In this document: positions 17,219 to 25,963 of the stretch, piece after piece
Layout: the number at the start of each line of letters is the position of its first letter
Numbering within the stretch: position 1 is the stretch's first letter
Source: Vibrio splendidus
GTDB taxonomy: Bacteria > Pseudomonadota > Gammaproteobacteria > Enterobacterales > Vibrionaceae
Assembly: GCF_002873455.1 (NCBI RefSeq)
Contig: NZ_MCUN01000035.1
Location: 124,112-171,887 of the forward strand
Direction: 5' to 3'
DNA length: 47,776 nt
The notes under the pieces: generated by a model
The model's database searches: none
What the model was told of the DNA's origin: nothing
Seen by the model: the letters and a program-made list of their open reading frames with translations, nothing else
Made by a program: the position numbers and the translations under genes

Positions 17219-17755
17219 ATGAAACGTATGTTGGTATTGGGTGCTTCTATTGTAGTTGCTTCGGGTATTCTTGGTATAGAACAACTCAATAGTTTCAGGC
17301 AATTTGGGAATGTCTTAGAACTTACATCTGGAAAAATTAGGCTCGGCGAAGTCTATCGAGAGACGCTTAGTTCTACATATGAAGTTACTTTTGACGGTGA
17401 TAAACGTGCTTCCACTTCTGTCCATGCGAATACAAAAGATCTTTATTCTTCTGCTCGTGAAGATCTACGTGAGATGTTAGATAAAATTAATAAAAACAGG
17501 GTAGCAGATAAGGAAGAGCCGTTAGAAATTGACAGTGTGTCTTGGACTAAAGATGTCACAATTAGCCTGATCACAAAAGTAACGTATCATTCAGAGTTTC
17601 ACCCAAAGTTTGTTCTTACAATTGATGAAACAACTATAACTCATGATTCAGACTCACCAGAATCTAAGAATATCTCTCAATATTTATTAGAACTAAAGTC
17701 GTACTCAACCAAAATGATATCGCAGTATGAAAAGAATAGTTCATTTATCAACTAA
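17219..17755 (+). CDS. Unknown exported or membrane-anchored protein
   Basis: 178 aa. The N terminus (MKRMLVLGASIVVASGILGI) is a signal anchor or uncleaved signal peptide. The rest is hydrophilic, with a central charged helix (YSSAREDLREMLDKINKNRV) and a beta-rich end (VTISLITKVTYHSEFHPKFVLTID). I start at ATG 17219, which has AAGGTG at good distance; TTG 17192 is also in frame. No family recognised. It follows the attC-like scar, is AT-rich, and looks like another acquired single gene. Confidence 0.65.
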   Translation: MKRMLVLGASIVVASGILGIEQLNSFRQFGNVLELTSGKIRLGEVYRETLSSTYEVTFDGDKRASTSVHANTKDLYSSAREDLREMLDKINKNRVADKEEPLEIDSVSWTKDVTISLITKVTYHSEFHPKFVLTIDETTITHDSDSPESKNISQYLLELKSYSTKMISQYEKNSSFIN

Positions 17756-17781
17756 TAAAACTGTTTGAGTGCAATTTACGA

Positions 17782-17800
17782 GGCATGGTATTTCCATGCC
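17782..17800 (+). other. Hairpin after the unknown gene
   Basis: GGCATGG-TATTT-CCATGCC, enclosed by a wider GTTTGA/TCAAAC pairing (17763-17768 and 17813-17818). There is no T run, so it is not a standard terminator. Confidence 0.4.
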
Positions 17801-17914
17801 TGCGAAGAGTATTCAAACTTCAACAGCCGTGTGCCTTACATTTCTTAATTTGTTGCTATGTTTTGACTGAAATCCGAAATGTTGTCGTATCAAATTAACT
17901 TCAAGAGAGTGAAC

Positions 17915-19231
17915 ATGAATAAAAATATTAATTATCAACTCTGGTTAGTGTTGATGCTTACTAGCTTTATTCCCTTGATTTATGCGACAACTAGAATTCA
18001 TTTGTTAGGAAGTATTGAAAGCCCTTGGACATATAGCATCGCGGCGCAAGTAGCTTGGTTAAATGTTGGTTATGAGGTACTCCATGAAGCGTTATTCATT
18101 CCGCTAGCATTTATCTTTGGTAAGGTTGTAAGTGATGATAGGAAATTTCAAGAGAGGGTTAGTCTTGGACTAAAAATTACAGTATTGAGTTATCTTTTAG
18201 TCACTGTAGTTGTCCTGTGGTTTACACCAACCTTTGTCGCTGCAATGCTACAACAAAAAGAACTATTTATTACGACGATACAGTATATCCGGTTGGAATC
18301 ATTAGCTATATTACTTTCTAGTGTTTATGCCTTTTTATCGTTAGTTTTAGTGTTGAAAAATCAGAAGAAGACTCTGTACAAATTGTTAGTCGTACAAATG
18401 ATATTAACTATTTTGTGTGACATTCTACTTGTTAGCCAGTTGCCAATTTCCTTTGAACTGGGCGTTCATGGTATCGCTTTTAGCAATATTATCGTCAATT
18501 TAACACTTGCAGCCGCCGCTATTACTTATCTTATAAGATTAGGAGTATCTCTCAAGTTTGAAAATAGTTTTTGCAGCCAAAAGAAATGGCTAAAGGAGTG
18601 GGTAGCTATTGGTTGGAAGTCAGGCCTAGAGTCATTTGTTCGTAATACAGCTTTTATCATCATGATTTTGCAATTAGTGAACCAAGTACAACAAGCTGGA
18701 ACGTTTTGGGTTGCGAATCAATTTATTTGGGGATGGTTGTTACTTCCTGTATTAGCTTTAGGTCAGTTAGTGAAGCAAGACGCTGCAACCAACAAAGGGT
18801 TATCGATTGAACGAATCAATGGTTACTTTTGGCTAACTGTGGGGGTCATTGTCACCTGGGCTATCACAATACCGATGTGGGATGGCTTTATATCAAGTGT
18901 AATGGGGGTTAAGAACTCAGGTCCAATTATCGATTTAGTATGGTTGTTAGTCGGATTTTATGTTGTGTTTAGCTTCAACAATGTCATAGACAGTTACTTC
19001 TATGGTATTGGTCGAACAGACCTCATGCTCTATCAATCTTTGGTGGTTAATAGTGTGTTTTATGGCGGTGCTTTTGTGTGTTATCAAGCCAGTATATTTG
19101 TTCCTACCCTTCAAACTATCGGTTTGATGTTCGGCTTGGGTATAACTCTAGATGCAATGATTACATGGGTTTTATACCTAATGCTCAGGAGGCAGCAATC
19201 GCTAAGCCAGTGCGAGTCTCTTTTAAGCTAA
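17915..19231 (+). CDS. MATE-family efflux transporter
   Basis: 438 aa from ATG 17915 (AAGAGAGTG upstream); a TTG/ATG-extended frame begins at 17879. About 12 hydrophobic helices in two similar halves, with internal-repeat features of MATE pumps (LGVHGIAFSNIIVNL in the first half, FVPTLQTIGLMFGLGITLD in the second). MATE proteins extrude drugs, toxins or metabolites using sodium or proton gradients. The sequence is diverged from NorM, and the N terminus is short for the family, so the substrate is unknown. It is alone with no regulator nearby. Confidence 0.75.
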   Translation: MNKNINYQLWLVLMLTSFIPLIYATTRIHLLGSIESPWTYSIAAQVAWLNVGYEVLHEALFIPLAFIFGKVVSDDRKFQERVSLGLKITVLSYLLVTVVVLWFTPTFVAAMLQQKELFITTIQYIRLESLAILLSSVYAFLSLVLVLKNQKKTLYKLLVVQMILTILCDILLVSQLPISFELGVHGIAFSNIIVNLTLAAAAITYLIRLGVSLKFENSFCSQKKWLKEWVAIGWKSGLESFVRNTAFIIMILQLVNQVQQAGTFWVANQFIWGWLLLPVLALGQLVKQDAATNKGLSIERINGYFWLTVGVIVTWAITIPMWDGFISSVMGVKNSGPIIDLVWLLVGFYVVFSFNNVIDSYFYGIGRTDLMLYQSLVVNSVFYGGAFVCYQASIFVPTLQTIGLMFGLGITLDAMITWVLYLMLRRQQSLSQCESLLS

Positions 19232-19329
19232 GTAATCGTTGGTGCAAATACAACGGCACACCTAAAGCAAACTCCTTATTCTTGGTTCATTTTGTTTAAA
19301 GTGCTTTTTAAAGTACAAGGAAAGCTCAC

Positions 19330-19716
19330 ATGAAAAATATTGCTATGGCCGTGGTTGTAAGAGAAGGGAAAGTCTTAATCCAAAAGCGTTTTAGACATAG
19401 CCAAGGTATGGTATTTGAGTTTCCTGGAGGTTCAGTTGATCCCGGTGAGTCGGGGAACCAAGCCGCAATTAGAGAGTTGTGGGAAGAAACAGGTCTTAAA
19501 GAGCTACAACTTCTCGGCACTCATCAAGCTTTGAATAACTTCGGTGGTGAGATTCATTATGTAGTTTTGCGTGCGGATCACAATGATGAGCCTAAAATGG
19601 TCGACGCAGAAAGACAGCAAACTTTTTATTGGCTAGAGCCCTCAGCGATTCCTATTGGTGACTTTTATCGTGCAGATATTGAGTTTATAGATAACTATTT
19701 GAGTAGATATGCATAG
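19330..19716 (+). CDS. NUDIX hydrolase
   Basis: 128 aa single-domain NUDIX protein. The full NUDIX box is present: GGSVDPGESGNQAAIRELWEETGL fits GX5EX7REUXEEXGU. Such enzymes cut nucleoside diphosphate linked substrates; the short MutT-like form (KNIAMAVVVREGKVLIQKR) suggests damaged nucleotides or a dinucleotide. ATG follows AAGGAAAGCTCAC. A truncated, about 85% identical relative lies at 25619-25963, so the gene has been duplicated in this region. The HAD gene follows in the same direction 125 nt later. Confidence 0.9.
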   Translation: MKNIAMAVVVREGKVLIQKRFRHSQGMVFEFPGGSVDPGESGNQAAIRELWEETGLKELQLLGTHQALNNFGGEIHYVVLRADHNDEPKMVDAERQQTFYWLEPSAIPIGDFYRADIEFIDNYLSRYA

Positions 19717-19840
19717 TTCAAATTTGGTTTGAATATTTAATTTACTATGTAGTAGACATATTACTGCATGAGCTGTTATTTAAGTTCCTCTAGATGCTTT
19801 AAATGGGACTTTCACGTATAGCGATTTTGTACAAGTTAAC

Positions 19841-20488
19841 ATGGAGAATAAATTGAAAGATTATGAAGTTTATCTGTTCGATATGGATGGAACATTAGTA
19901 AATTCAGAGCCGTTAAAGGGCAAAGCATTGGCACTAGCTTGTGCAGATTATGACGTTCAAGTGGACTACAACATATACAAAGATGTCATGGGAGAAAATT
20001 GGCAGGTAGTGACTGGGCACTTTTTCGACCATGCGGGGATTTCCCCAAACCTAGCTGAATTTAGCCGTTGTTTTCGAACCCACTACGAACGGATGTTAGG
20101 TGAAGAGCTAGAGCTAAATATTGGCGCTAAATCGTATATTGAACATCTTAAAAAAGAAGGTAAGAGATGTGGTGTCGTAAGCTCGGCTGCGACATGGATG
20201 GTCGATAATATTTTGACTTCGTTACAACTGGACCATGTTTTTGATCTTGTAATCACTCAAGAGCACGTAACTAAGCACAAGCCAGACCCTGAAGCGTATA
20301 ACCTTGCACTCCAAAATCTAAACGTATCAGCTGAACATGCAGTCGTGTTTGAAGATTCAACTGCTGGTATTTGTGCTGGTAGATCTAGTGGTTGCGACGT
20401 TATTGCTGTTAAGCATGAGTTTAATACGAGAAATGATTTAAGTGGCGCACTAAAATCAATCAGTACTTACGATGAAGTGTTGGTGTAA
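19841..20488 (+). CDS. HAD-superfamily hydrolase (beta-phosphoglucomutase-like)
   Basis: 215 aa. HAD motif I is FDMDGTLVNSEP, motif II lies in GVVSSAATW, motif III lysine in KHKPDPEAY, and motif IV in VVFEDSTAG, so all catalytic motifs are intact. A helical cap follows motif I (subclass I), as in sugar-phosphate phosphatases. ATG 19841 is taken as start; a TTG at 19853 is preceded by GGAG and gives a typical KDYEVYLFDMDG start, so it is a serious alternative. The gene sits between NUDIX and the 20618 gene; in the second copy of that neighbourhood (25.6-26.0 kb) it is absent. Confidence 0.85.
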   Translation: MENKLKDYEVYLFDMDGTLVNSEPLKGKALALACADYDVQVDYNIYKDVMGENWQVVTGHFFDHAGISPNLAEFSRCFRTHYERMLGEELELNIGAKSYIEHLKKEGKRCGVVSSAATWMVDNILTSLQLDHVFDLVITQEHVTKHKPDPEAYNLALQNLNVSAEHAVVFEDSTAGICAGRSSGCDVIAVKHEFNTRNDLSGALKSISTYDEVLV

Positions 20489-20617
20489 CAAAGTTATCTG
20501 TTGTGATTCTCAAAACCTTACATTTTGAATTAAAGGTTGGGTTCATTGCTTTGGGTACAATTTTCAGACATGAGCGTTTTATTCACTTCTATTCAGCATC
20601 AGTTTCACGGAGGAAAC

Positions 20618-21508
20618 ATGACAAGCGACCAACTATTGGAAAAGGCACTTTATAGCAGTGCCAGCATCCATCAACCTCATTCTTTAAAAGCTTATTTGGC
20701 TGCGAATCACCTTAATAACTATTTCGCTAAAACAGACAATGTGTGGCTTAAAACGAGTGAGCTGATAGACCAAACTGAGATTGAAGTTTTAGGTGAGTAC
20801 TCTGCAACGCTACAAGCGCCAAAGTTCTCAGATTTTCGTATTCAAAGGATATTGGATAACGGGGTATACCCAGCGGCGTATGCTGCTTTAATGCAGTGGC
20901 ATGAGAACAAGGGCTTTCAAGACATCTTCGCGTATTACGTTTCGCAGGCTTCTCAAACCAGCGAATACCTTTCCCACAATGTAACAATCTTATTGGCGCT
21001 GAACCTTGTTTACCGTGAGTTAGAGCCGTCTCAAGTTCCCGCATTCCTTAACCGCTTCACTGAATTTGTCACATCGACCCGTTCTGATGGTGAACGAAGC
21101 CCTGACACAAGCGAAGCCGTAGATCTCAATCGTGTATTACATGCGTGCTTCAAACAGTTTGGTTTCTTTGGGCATAACCTCATTACGCTGACGTGGATAT
21201 TGCGTTGCAAGGAAGAGCTGTCGAAAGAGCAATATGACGCAATGCTTTCTAATCTTTATCGACAGGCCAATAGCCCTTTAGAAGATCCTGACGATGAGAT
21301 TGATCAAGCTATTTTGGCGCAGTGTCAAAGCTCGGATAATTCAGATGAGTTCTATGACAATGTCCACCGATTGGTTTTTGGGTATACGTCGAATCTACAC
21401 CAGATAACCCTAGCGGATGCATTGTGCTTTCTTCACGAACGATTCCCTGCGCATACATCGGAGCTAAAACACATTGCAGAGTATCAGTGTCGTCTGTTAG
21501 AAAAGTGA
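20618..21508 (+). CDS. Helical protein of unknown function
   Basis: 296 aa from ATG 20618, which has a strong GGAGG six nt upstream; the longer frame from 20537 lacks a site. All-helical and acidic at the C-terminal half, with no membrane segment and no motif recognised. HEAT/TPR-like stretches are suggested by regular helix pairs. A short copy of its first codons and leader (GAAACATGACAAGCGACC) recurs at 26006-26023 after the truncated NUDIX copy, showing the two genes were once neighbours there as well. A small hairpin follows the stop. Confidence 0.7.
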   Translation: MTSDQLLEKALYSSASIHQPHSLKAYLAANHLNNYFAKTDNVWLKTSELIDQTEIEVLGEYSATLQAPKFSDFRIQRILDNGVYPAAYAALMQWHENKGFQDIFAYYVSQASQTSEYLSHNVTILLALNLVYRELEPSQVPAFLNRFTEFVTSTRSDGERSPDTSEAVDLNRVLHACFKQFGFFGHNLITLTWILRCKEELSKEQYDAMLSNLYRQANSPLEDPDDEIDQAILAQCQSSDNSDEFYDNVHRLVFGYTSNLHQITLADALCFLHERFPAHTSELKHIAEYQCRLLEK

Positions 21509-21519
21509 GTTTAATTAGG

Positions 21520-21544
21520 ACGTTGCATTTAACTTATGCAACGT
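21520..21544 (+). terminator. Hairpin after the helical protein gene
   Basis: ACGTTGCAT / ATGCAACGT, 9-bp perfect stem with a 7-nt loop, 11 nt past the stop. Only a weak T content follows, so termination strength is doubtful. Confidence 0.5.
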
Positions 21545-21555
21545 TATCAGTCTAG

Positions 21556-21759
21556 TTAGCGCAGAAGTACAACTTACACGCTAATCAGATCTCAAATCGA
21601 AAAAAAGAGCTACTCGATAATGCAGCTGTGCTCTTTACTTCTGAAAACCAGTTAGGTGTCAAAGATGGCTCGCATATTACGGATCTCCCACGCAAAGGCG
21701 AACGTTTGCCTTTTGTTTCTCGGAATTTAATTGCAACAGTAAATGACATACAAACGTAG
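21556..21759 (+). pseudogene. Possible gene remnant (C-terminal piece)
   Basis: An open frame of about 68 codons with no ATG, GTG or TTG start near its beginning ends at TAG 21757. Its translation (ELLDNAAVLFTSENQLGVKD.. ..LPRKGERLPFVSRNLI) reads like true protein sequence, so it may be the 3' end of a gene whose front was deleted. Family not recognised. Confidence 0.35.
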
Positions 21760-21922
21760 AGGTAGCGCACAGAATCGAAAAAGGGGATATCGCGATTACG
21801 TAATCATTGATCTAGCCGATAGTGAAATAGTGATAAGAGGTCGATAATTCGTTGTCGGATCTGAATTAGAACTTTAAATCTAATTTCTAAGTAGTTGTTA
21901 TCTCAGGAAGAGTTTTTGTGCT

Positions 21923-23341
21923 ATGCGCCCCTATATTAAATACATTATCCCTATTTTAATTCCTTTCATTATCCTCGTAATGCCGCTATCAGCGTTTCCA
22001 TTTGAAGGCCTTACGATTATTCAACAACGCGTTATCGCGATCTTTTTATTAGCGGCATTGTGCTGGGTGTTCGAGCCTATCCCGATTTACGCGACGTCTG
22101 TTGTTATTATCGTTCTGCAATTGTTGATGTTGTCGGATAAAGGGCTGATCTTTTTAAGGTTTGAGCATGGGCAAGAACATTTTGGTGAGTTGTTAAAATA
22201 CAGCGACATCATGGCGACATTCGCCAGCCCAATCATCATGCTGTTTTTGGGCGGTTTTTTCTTAGCGATGGCCGCCACTAAATATCGATTAGACGTAAAC
22301 TTAGCCCGTGTATTATTGAAGCCATTTGGACAAGACCCAAAATTTGTGATGCTCGGCTTAATGTTGATCACTGGTATCTTTTCAATGTTTATGTCTAACA
22401 CGGCAACAACGGCAATGATGCTCTCTATTTTAACGCCGGTACTGGCTGTGTTTGGCCCGAAAGACCCCGGTCGTATAGCGTTTGCGCTTTGTATCCCTGT
22501 TGCAGCAAACATCGGCGGAATTGGTACCCCAATCGGCACCCCGCCGAACGCTATTGCACTTAAATATTTAGTTGGTGACAACCTCATTACGTTCGGCGAA
22601 TGGATGGCATTTGGTGTGCCGTTTGTCGTTATTATGATGGCGTTAGCGTGGTTTTTAATAGGCTTTATGTACAAAGCTGACCAAAAGAAAATCGAGCTAA
22701 GCATCAAAGGTAAATTCCTTAAAACGCCCAAAGCTATTGCGGTATACGTCACTTTTGCGCTGACCATCATTCTTTGGTTAATGGGCTCAAGCCATGGCAT
22801 GAACTCTTATACCGTCGCTCTGATTCCTGTCGCTGTGTTCTCACTCACAGGGATCATCAATAAAGAAGACCTGAAAAAGATTTCTTGGGACGTACTGTGG
22901 CTTGTATCAGGTGGTATTGCGCTTGGTTTAGCTCTTGATAAAACTGGCTTAGCAAGGCTCGTGGTACACAGCATTCCGTTTGATGCTTACTCACCATATG
23001 TGGTGTTGTTTGGAGCAGCGTTCTTGTGTTTGGTAATGGCAAACTTTATGTCACATACCGCAACGGCTAACTTGTTGATGCCAATTATGGCTGCATTAGG
23101 TTCGTCTATGGCTTCACTCACGCCGCTAGGCGGTGAATTAACGTTAATTCTGGTTGTGACTTTTGCCGCTTCATTAGGTATGTCGCTGCCAATCAGTACG
23201 CCACCAAATGCGTTGGCTCATGCTACTGGTCATGTGCAAAGTAATCAAATGGCCAGAATCGGTATTATTTTGGGTGTGGTTGGTGTGCTACTGAGTTTTG
23301 TTATGGTGTGGGTGCTACATTCAATTGGTCACATAGGATAA
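21923..23341 (+). CDS. DASS/SLC13-family sodium:dicarboxylate (or sulfate) symporter
   Basis: 472 aa inner-membrane carrier. Two SNT-type motifs of the family are visible: MSNTATTAMM in the first half and MSHTATANLL in the second, each following a hairpin and preceding GTPIGTPPNA and PISTPPNALA respectively. These bind sodium and the carboxylate of the substrate. Substrates in the family include succinate, malate, citrate, tartrate and sulfate. The next gene, a histidine kinase, starts 6 nt after the stop, so this carrier is co-transcribed with its own two-component system. The ATG at 21923 follows GGAAGAG; the first residue context (MRPYIKYIIPILIPFIILV) is a normal first helix. Confidence 0.9.
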   Translation: MRPYIKYIIPILIPFIILVMPLSAFPFEGLTIIQQRVIAIFLLAALCWVFEPIPIYATSVVIIVLQLLMLSDKGLIFLRFEHGQEHFGELLKYSDIMATFASPIIMLFLGGFFLAMAATKYRLDVNLARVLLKPFGQDPKFVMLGLMLITGIFSMFMSNTATTAMMLSILTPVLAVFGPKDPGRIAFALCIPVAANIGGIGTPIGTPPNAIALKYLVGDNLITFGEWMAFGVPFVVIMMALAWFLIGFMYKADQKKIELSIKGKFLKTPKAIAVYVTFALTIILWLMGSSHGMNSYTVALIPVAVFSLTGIINKEDLKKISWDVLWLVSGGIALGLALDKTGLARLVVHSIPFDAYSPYVVLFGAAFLCLVMANFMSHTATANLLMPIMAALGSSMASLTPLGGELTLILVVTFAASLGMSLPISTPPNALAHATGHVQSNQMARIGIILGVVGVLLSFVMVWVLHSIGHIG

Positions 23342-23347
23342 CGATAC

Positions 23348-24703
23348 GTGTATCAACAAAAGCTAGAAGCACTTATCGATCGTTATTTTAATCAGACAGA
23401 ACGTCGGGTGACGTGCCGTGCCGGTAACACCATTATTGAACAATCAGCGTTAAACACTCGTTTATATTATGTGTTTAGTGGAGAACTGGAAGGGTTTTAT
23501 TCCGAAGCGAATACACCGCAAGTGCGAGTGTTTAGCGCGGGTAGTGGGGCTTTTATAGGTGTTCATAGCTTCTTTTCAGGTAATTGGACAGCATCTTCAA
23601 CGGTTGTTGCCAAAACCGATGTTGAGTTAGCGTGGATCGATAAAGACACGCCGGCAGAAGATGAACGTAAATTTGGCCCTCTTACCGCACAGTTCACACC
23701 TGTGATTGTCAATGAGTTGTCGCGTCGTCAACGCCGTGCAACACAAGAAGCGATAGCGAAACAAAAAGCGCTAGAGAAGTTACATACTGCTGAGCAAATG
23801 ACGACCTTGGGTCAATTGGCTGCAGGGATTGCCCATGAGCTTAACAACGCTATTGGTGTAGTAAATAGTAAATCTGGCCGACTTGAAACGGTCATAATGG
23901 AACTACTTGAAGAAGTGCATCCAGAAGCCAGTCAATTTTTCGATTTTGGGTTAATGCATGGTCAGAAAACGTCGTCGTCAGAAGCACGAACACGTGGGCG
24001 ACAATTTGAAAGAAAATATGGTTTAGACAAAAACATTGCACGCTCTCTTGCAAAGGCGATTCCAATTGACGCTTCATATACAACAGACGTTATTTCAAAA
24101 CATTGGCTGAAAAACCCAGAAGAAGCGATTCGCTTTTGGCAGATGGGCTGTGATTTACATGATTTACGTTTGGCGTCTAGACACACCGTTGGCATCGTAA
24201 AATCGGTTAAACAACTTGGCAGAGTTGATATTGACACCGAAGAAGCGGTGGATATTAATGACTCCATTAATCATGCCTTATCGTTGTTACAAAGTGAGTT
24301 GCGTAGAGTTTCTGTGCGACTGAGCCCTGCAGATTTGCCGCCTTTTAAAGGCTCGAAAACAGAGCTCGTTCAAATCTGGGTCAACATTGTAAAGAATGCT
24401 TGCGATGCGATGTTGAATTCAGATGATGCCGCAATAGAAATTCAAACCAGATTAAGTAAGAAAAGAATATTAGTTACGATCACGAATAACGGCCCTGAGA
24501 TAGACGAGGGGACTCGTAGAAAGGTATTTCAGCCCAACTTCACCACTAAAAAAGGTGGTTTATCGTTTGGATTGGGCTTGGGCTTATCAATAGTTAAGCG
24601 GATTGTGGCGGGTTATGGCGGAAGTGTTATTGTGAAAAGCGATGCTTCTAAAACTGTATTTAGAATCAAGTTACCAGTAGAGGGTGAACATGGAGAAGCT
24701 TAA
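23348..24703 (+). CDS. Soluble sensor histidine kinase with CRP-like sensor domain
   Basis: 451 aa, GTG start at 23348 with AGGA 9 nt before. Residues 15-110 form a cyclic-nucleotide-binding-type beta barrel (CRAGNTIIEQSALNTRLYYV, FSAGSGAFIGVHSFFSG). A coiled linker follows (125-150), then the dimerisation helix with phospho-His163 in GQLAAGIAHELNNAIG. A long inserted region (180-270) precedes the ATPase domain with N box WVNIVKNACDAM and G boxes SFGLGLGLSIVKRI. There is no membrane segment, so it senses a cytoplasmic ligand or the loaded state of the carrier. It overlaps the response regulator gene by 14 nt. Confidence 0.88.
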   Translation: MYQQKLEALIDRYFNQTERRVTCRAGNTIIEQSALNTRLYYVFSGELEGFYSEANTPQVRVFSAGSGAFIGVHSFFSGNWTASSTVVAKTDVELAWIDKDTPAEDERKFGPLTAQFTPVIVNELSRRQRRATQEAIAKQKALEKLHTAEQMTTLGQLAAGIAHELNNAIGVVNSKSGRLETVIMELLEEVHPEASQFFDFGLMHGQKTSSSEARTRGRQFERKYGLDKNIARSLAKAIPIDASYTTDVISKHWLKNPEEAIRFWQMGCDLHDLRLASRHTVGIVKSVKQLGRVDIDTEEAVDINDSINHALSLLQSELRRVSVRLSPADLPPFKGSKTELVQIWVNIVKNACDAMLNSDDAAIEIQTRLSKKRILVTITNNGPEIDEGTRRKVFQPNFTTKKGGLSFGLGLGLSIVKRIVAGYGGSVIVKSDASKTVFRIKLPVEGEHGEA

Positions 24704-25163
24704 TTTAATCTGTGTCGATGACCAGAGAGAAGTACTGAGCGCAGTGGTACAAGATTTAGAGCCGCTGGCGAGTTGGCTGAATATTGAAGATTGTGAATCA
24801 GCACAAGAAGTGCTTGATCTCATTGATGAACTTGACGCAGAAGGCGAACACATTACCGTCATCGTGTCTGATCATGTGATGCCAGGGAAAACGGGTGTGG
24901 AGTTACTCACTGACGTGTTCCATGACAGCCGCTTTCCGAATACAAAGAAAATTCTTCTTACGGGGCAGGCCACTCATACTGATACCATCAATGCGATTAA
25001 TGCAGCAGGCATCGACCGTTACTTTGAGAAGCCTTGGCAAGCAAGCACATTAGTTGAATGCATTCGCACTCTTGTCACTGAGTACATATTTGATCAAGGG
25101 CTTGATTACACGGACTATCAGAATGAGCTCGACCAACAAGTTGTGTTGAGACGCTTACGCTAG
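24690..25163 (+). CDS. Response regulator, receiver domain with short tail
   Basis: 157 aa from ATG 24690, inside the kinase gene, with AGAGGGTG upstream (GTG 24684 is in frame too). Receiver signature is complete: acidic pair in LICVDDQRE, phospho-Asp in IVSDHVMPGKTG, Thr in ILLTGQA, Lys in YFEKPW. After the receiver only about 30 residues remain (FDQGLDYTDYQNELDQQVVL), with no DNA-binding or enzymatic output domain. It probably acts by protein contact or as a phosphate shuttle. This fits RRs that form a triad with a CRP-like-domain kinase. Confidence 0.88.
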   Translation: MEKLNLICVDDQREVLSAVVQDLEPLASWLNIEDCESAQEVLDLIDELDAEGEHITVIVSDHVMPGKTGVELLTDVFHDSRFPNTKKILLTGQATHTDTINAINAAGIDRYFEKPWQASTLVECIRTLVTEYIFDQGLDYTDYQNELDQQVVLRRLR

Positions 25164-25226
25164 TCTCTTGCGTTAGCCATTTAGGTTAGTCTCTAGCGAT
25201 AGTCATTTCTGTCAGTCGCTTGAAAT

Positions 25227-25293
25227 TATATGCACCGAAGGACGCTTTCTGAAGGAGTTTGTCTTTGCAAGGCGTAATCTTTCGGTGCATATA
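25227..25293. repeat. 67-bp imperfect cruciform at the IS5 junction
   Basis: TATATGCACCGAA at 25227-25239 pairs perfectly with TTCGGTGCATATA at 25281-25293, and inner GGACGC / GCGTAATC blocks can pair partly. The right edge coincides with the point where IS5-type transposase homology stops. Confidence 0.6.
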
Positions 25294-25633
25294 TTGCTCC
25301 TCTCGTTTTAGTCTTAAATGAGACCTAAACCTGCTTGGTTCTAAGACTGATGCTGGTGTAATGTGGACAACTTAATGGAACATTGGCAAGTCTAAGTATC
25401 GAGTCGATAAATCCTTTCAGCGCTCTCAGTGGCATAGAAAAAACTCGCTTCACCATGAGCGCCGTCGTGATAGCTAAATCACTGAACCGACGTGGCCTCC
25501 CGTGCATATTATGTTTGCTTTTCGCCCACCCGCTTATCGCTTCTTCAATAATCCAAACGGTCAGAGATCCGCGGTTAATGAGTGATTGGTTGTATTGCTT
25601 CCAGTTGGTCGTTTTGTTACGAGGTTTAGGCAT
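25291..25633 (-). pseudogene. IS5-family transposase, N-terminal remnant
   Basis: Read from ATG 25633: MPKPRNKTTNWKQYNQSLIN, RGSLTVWI, GRPRRFSDLAITTALMVKRV and FSMPLRALKGFIDSI match the start of IS5-group transposases of about 300-330 aa. After KQV comes an in-frame stop (TAG near 25325), then VSFKTKTRGAI continues the homology to about 25291, where it ends. So the remnant covers roughly the first third, has a nonsense mutation and lacks the catalytic DDE core and both ends of the element. The first codons abut the truncated NUDIX copy. It is non-functional. Confidence 0.8.
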
Positions 25634-25963
25634 GGTCAAGGTATGGTTTTTGAATTCCCTGGAGGTTCCGTTGATTCCGGTGAGTCGGGTAGCCAAGCCG
25701 CAATTAGAGAATTGTGGGAAGAAACAGGCCTTAAAGATTTACAGCTTCTCGGCACTCATCAAGCTTTGAATAACTTCAGCGGTGAGATTCATTATGTAGT
25801 TTTGCGTGCGGTTCAGAATGATGAACCGAAAATGGTCGACGCAGAAAGACAGCAAGCTTTCTATTGGCTAGAGCTCTCAGCTATTCCTCTTGATGATTTT
25901 TATCGTGCAGATATCGAGTTTATAGAGAACCATTTAAGCCAATATGCCTATCAAAGATGCTAA
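25619..25963 (+). pseudogene. Truncated second copy of the NUDIX gene
   Basis: From RFRHGQGMVFEFPGG to the end (..FIENHLSQYAYQRC) this matches the NUDIX protein at 19330 at about 85% identity, including a complete NUDIX box (GGSVDSGESGSQAAIRELWEETGL). The first 22 or so residues are gone, replaced by inverted IS5 transposase sequence. An open frame from 25586 would join IS-derived residues (VVLLPVGRFVT) to the domain, so a chimeric protein is formally possible, but without a ribosome-binding site. About 40 nt after its stop the leader of the 20618-type gene recurs. Confidence 0.75.
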
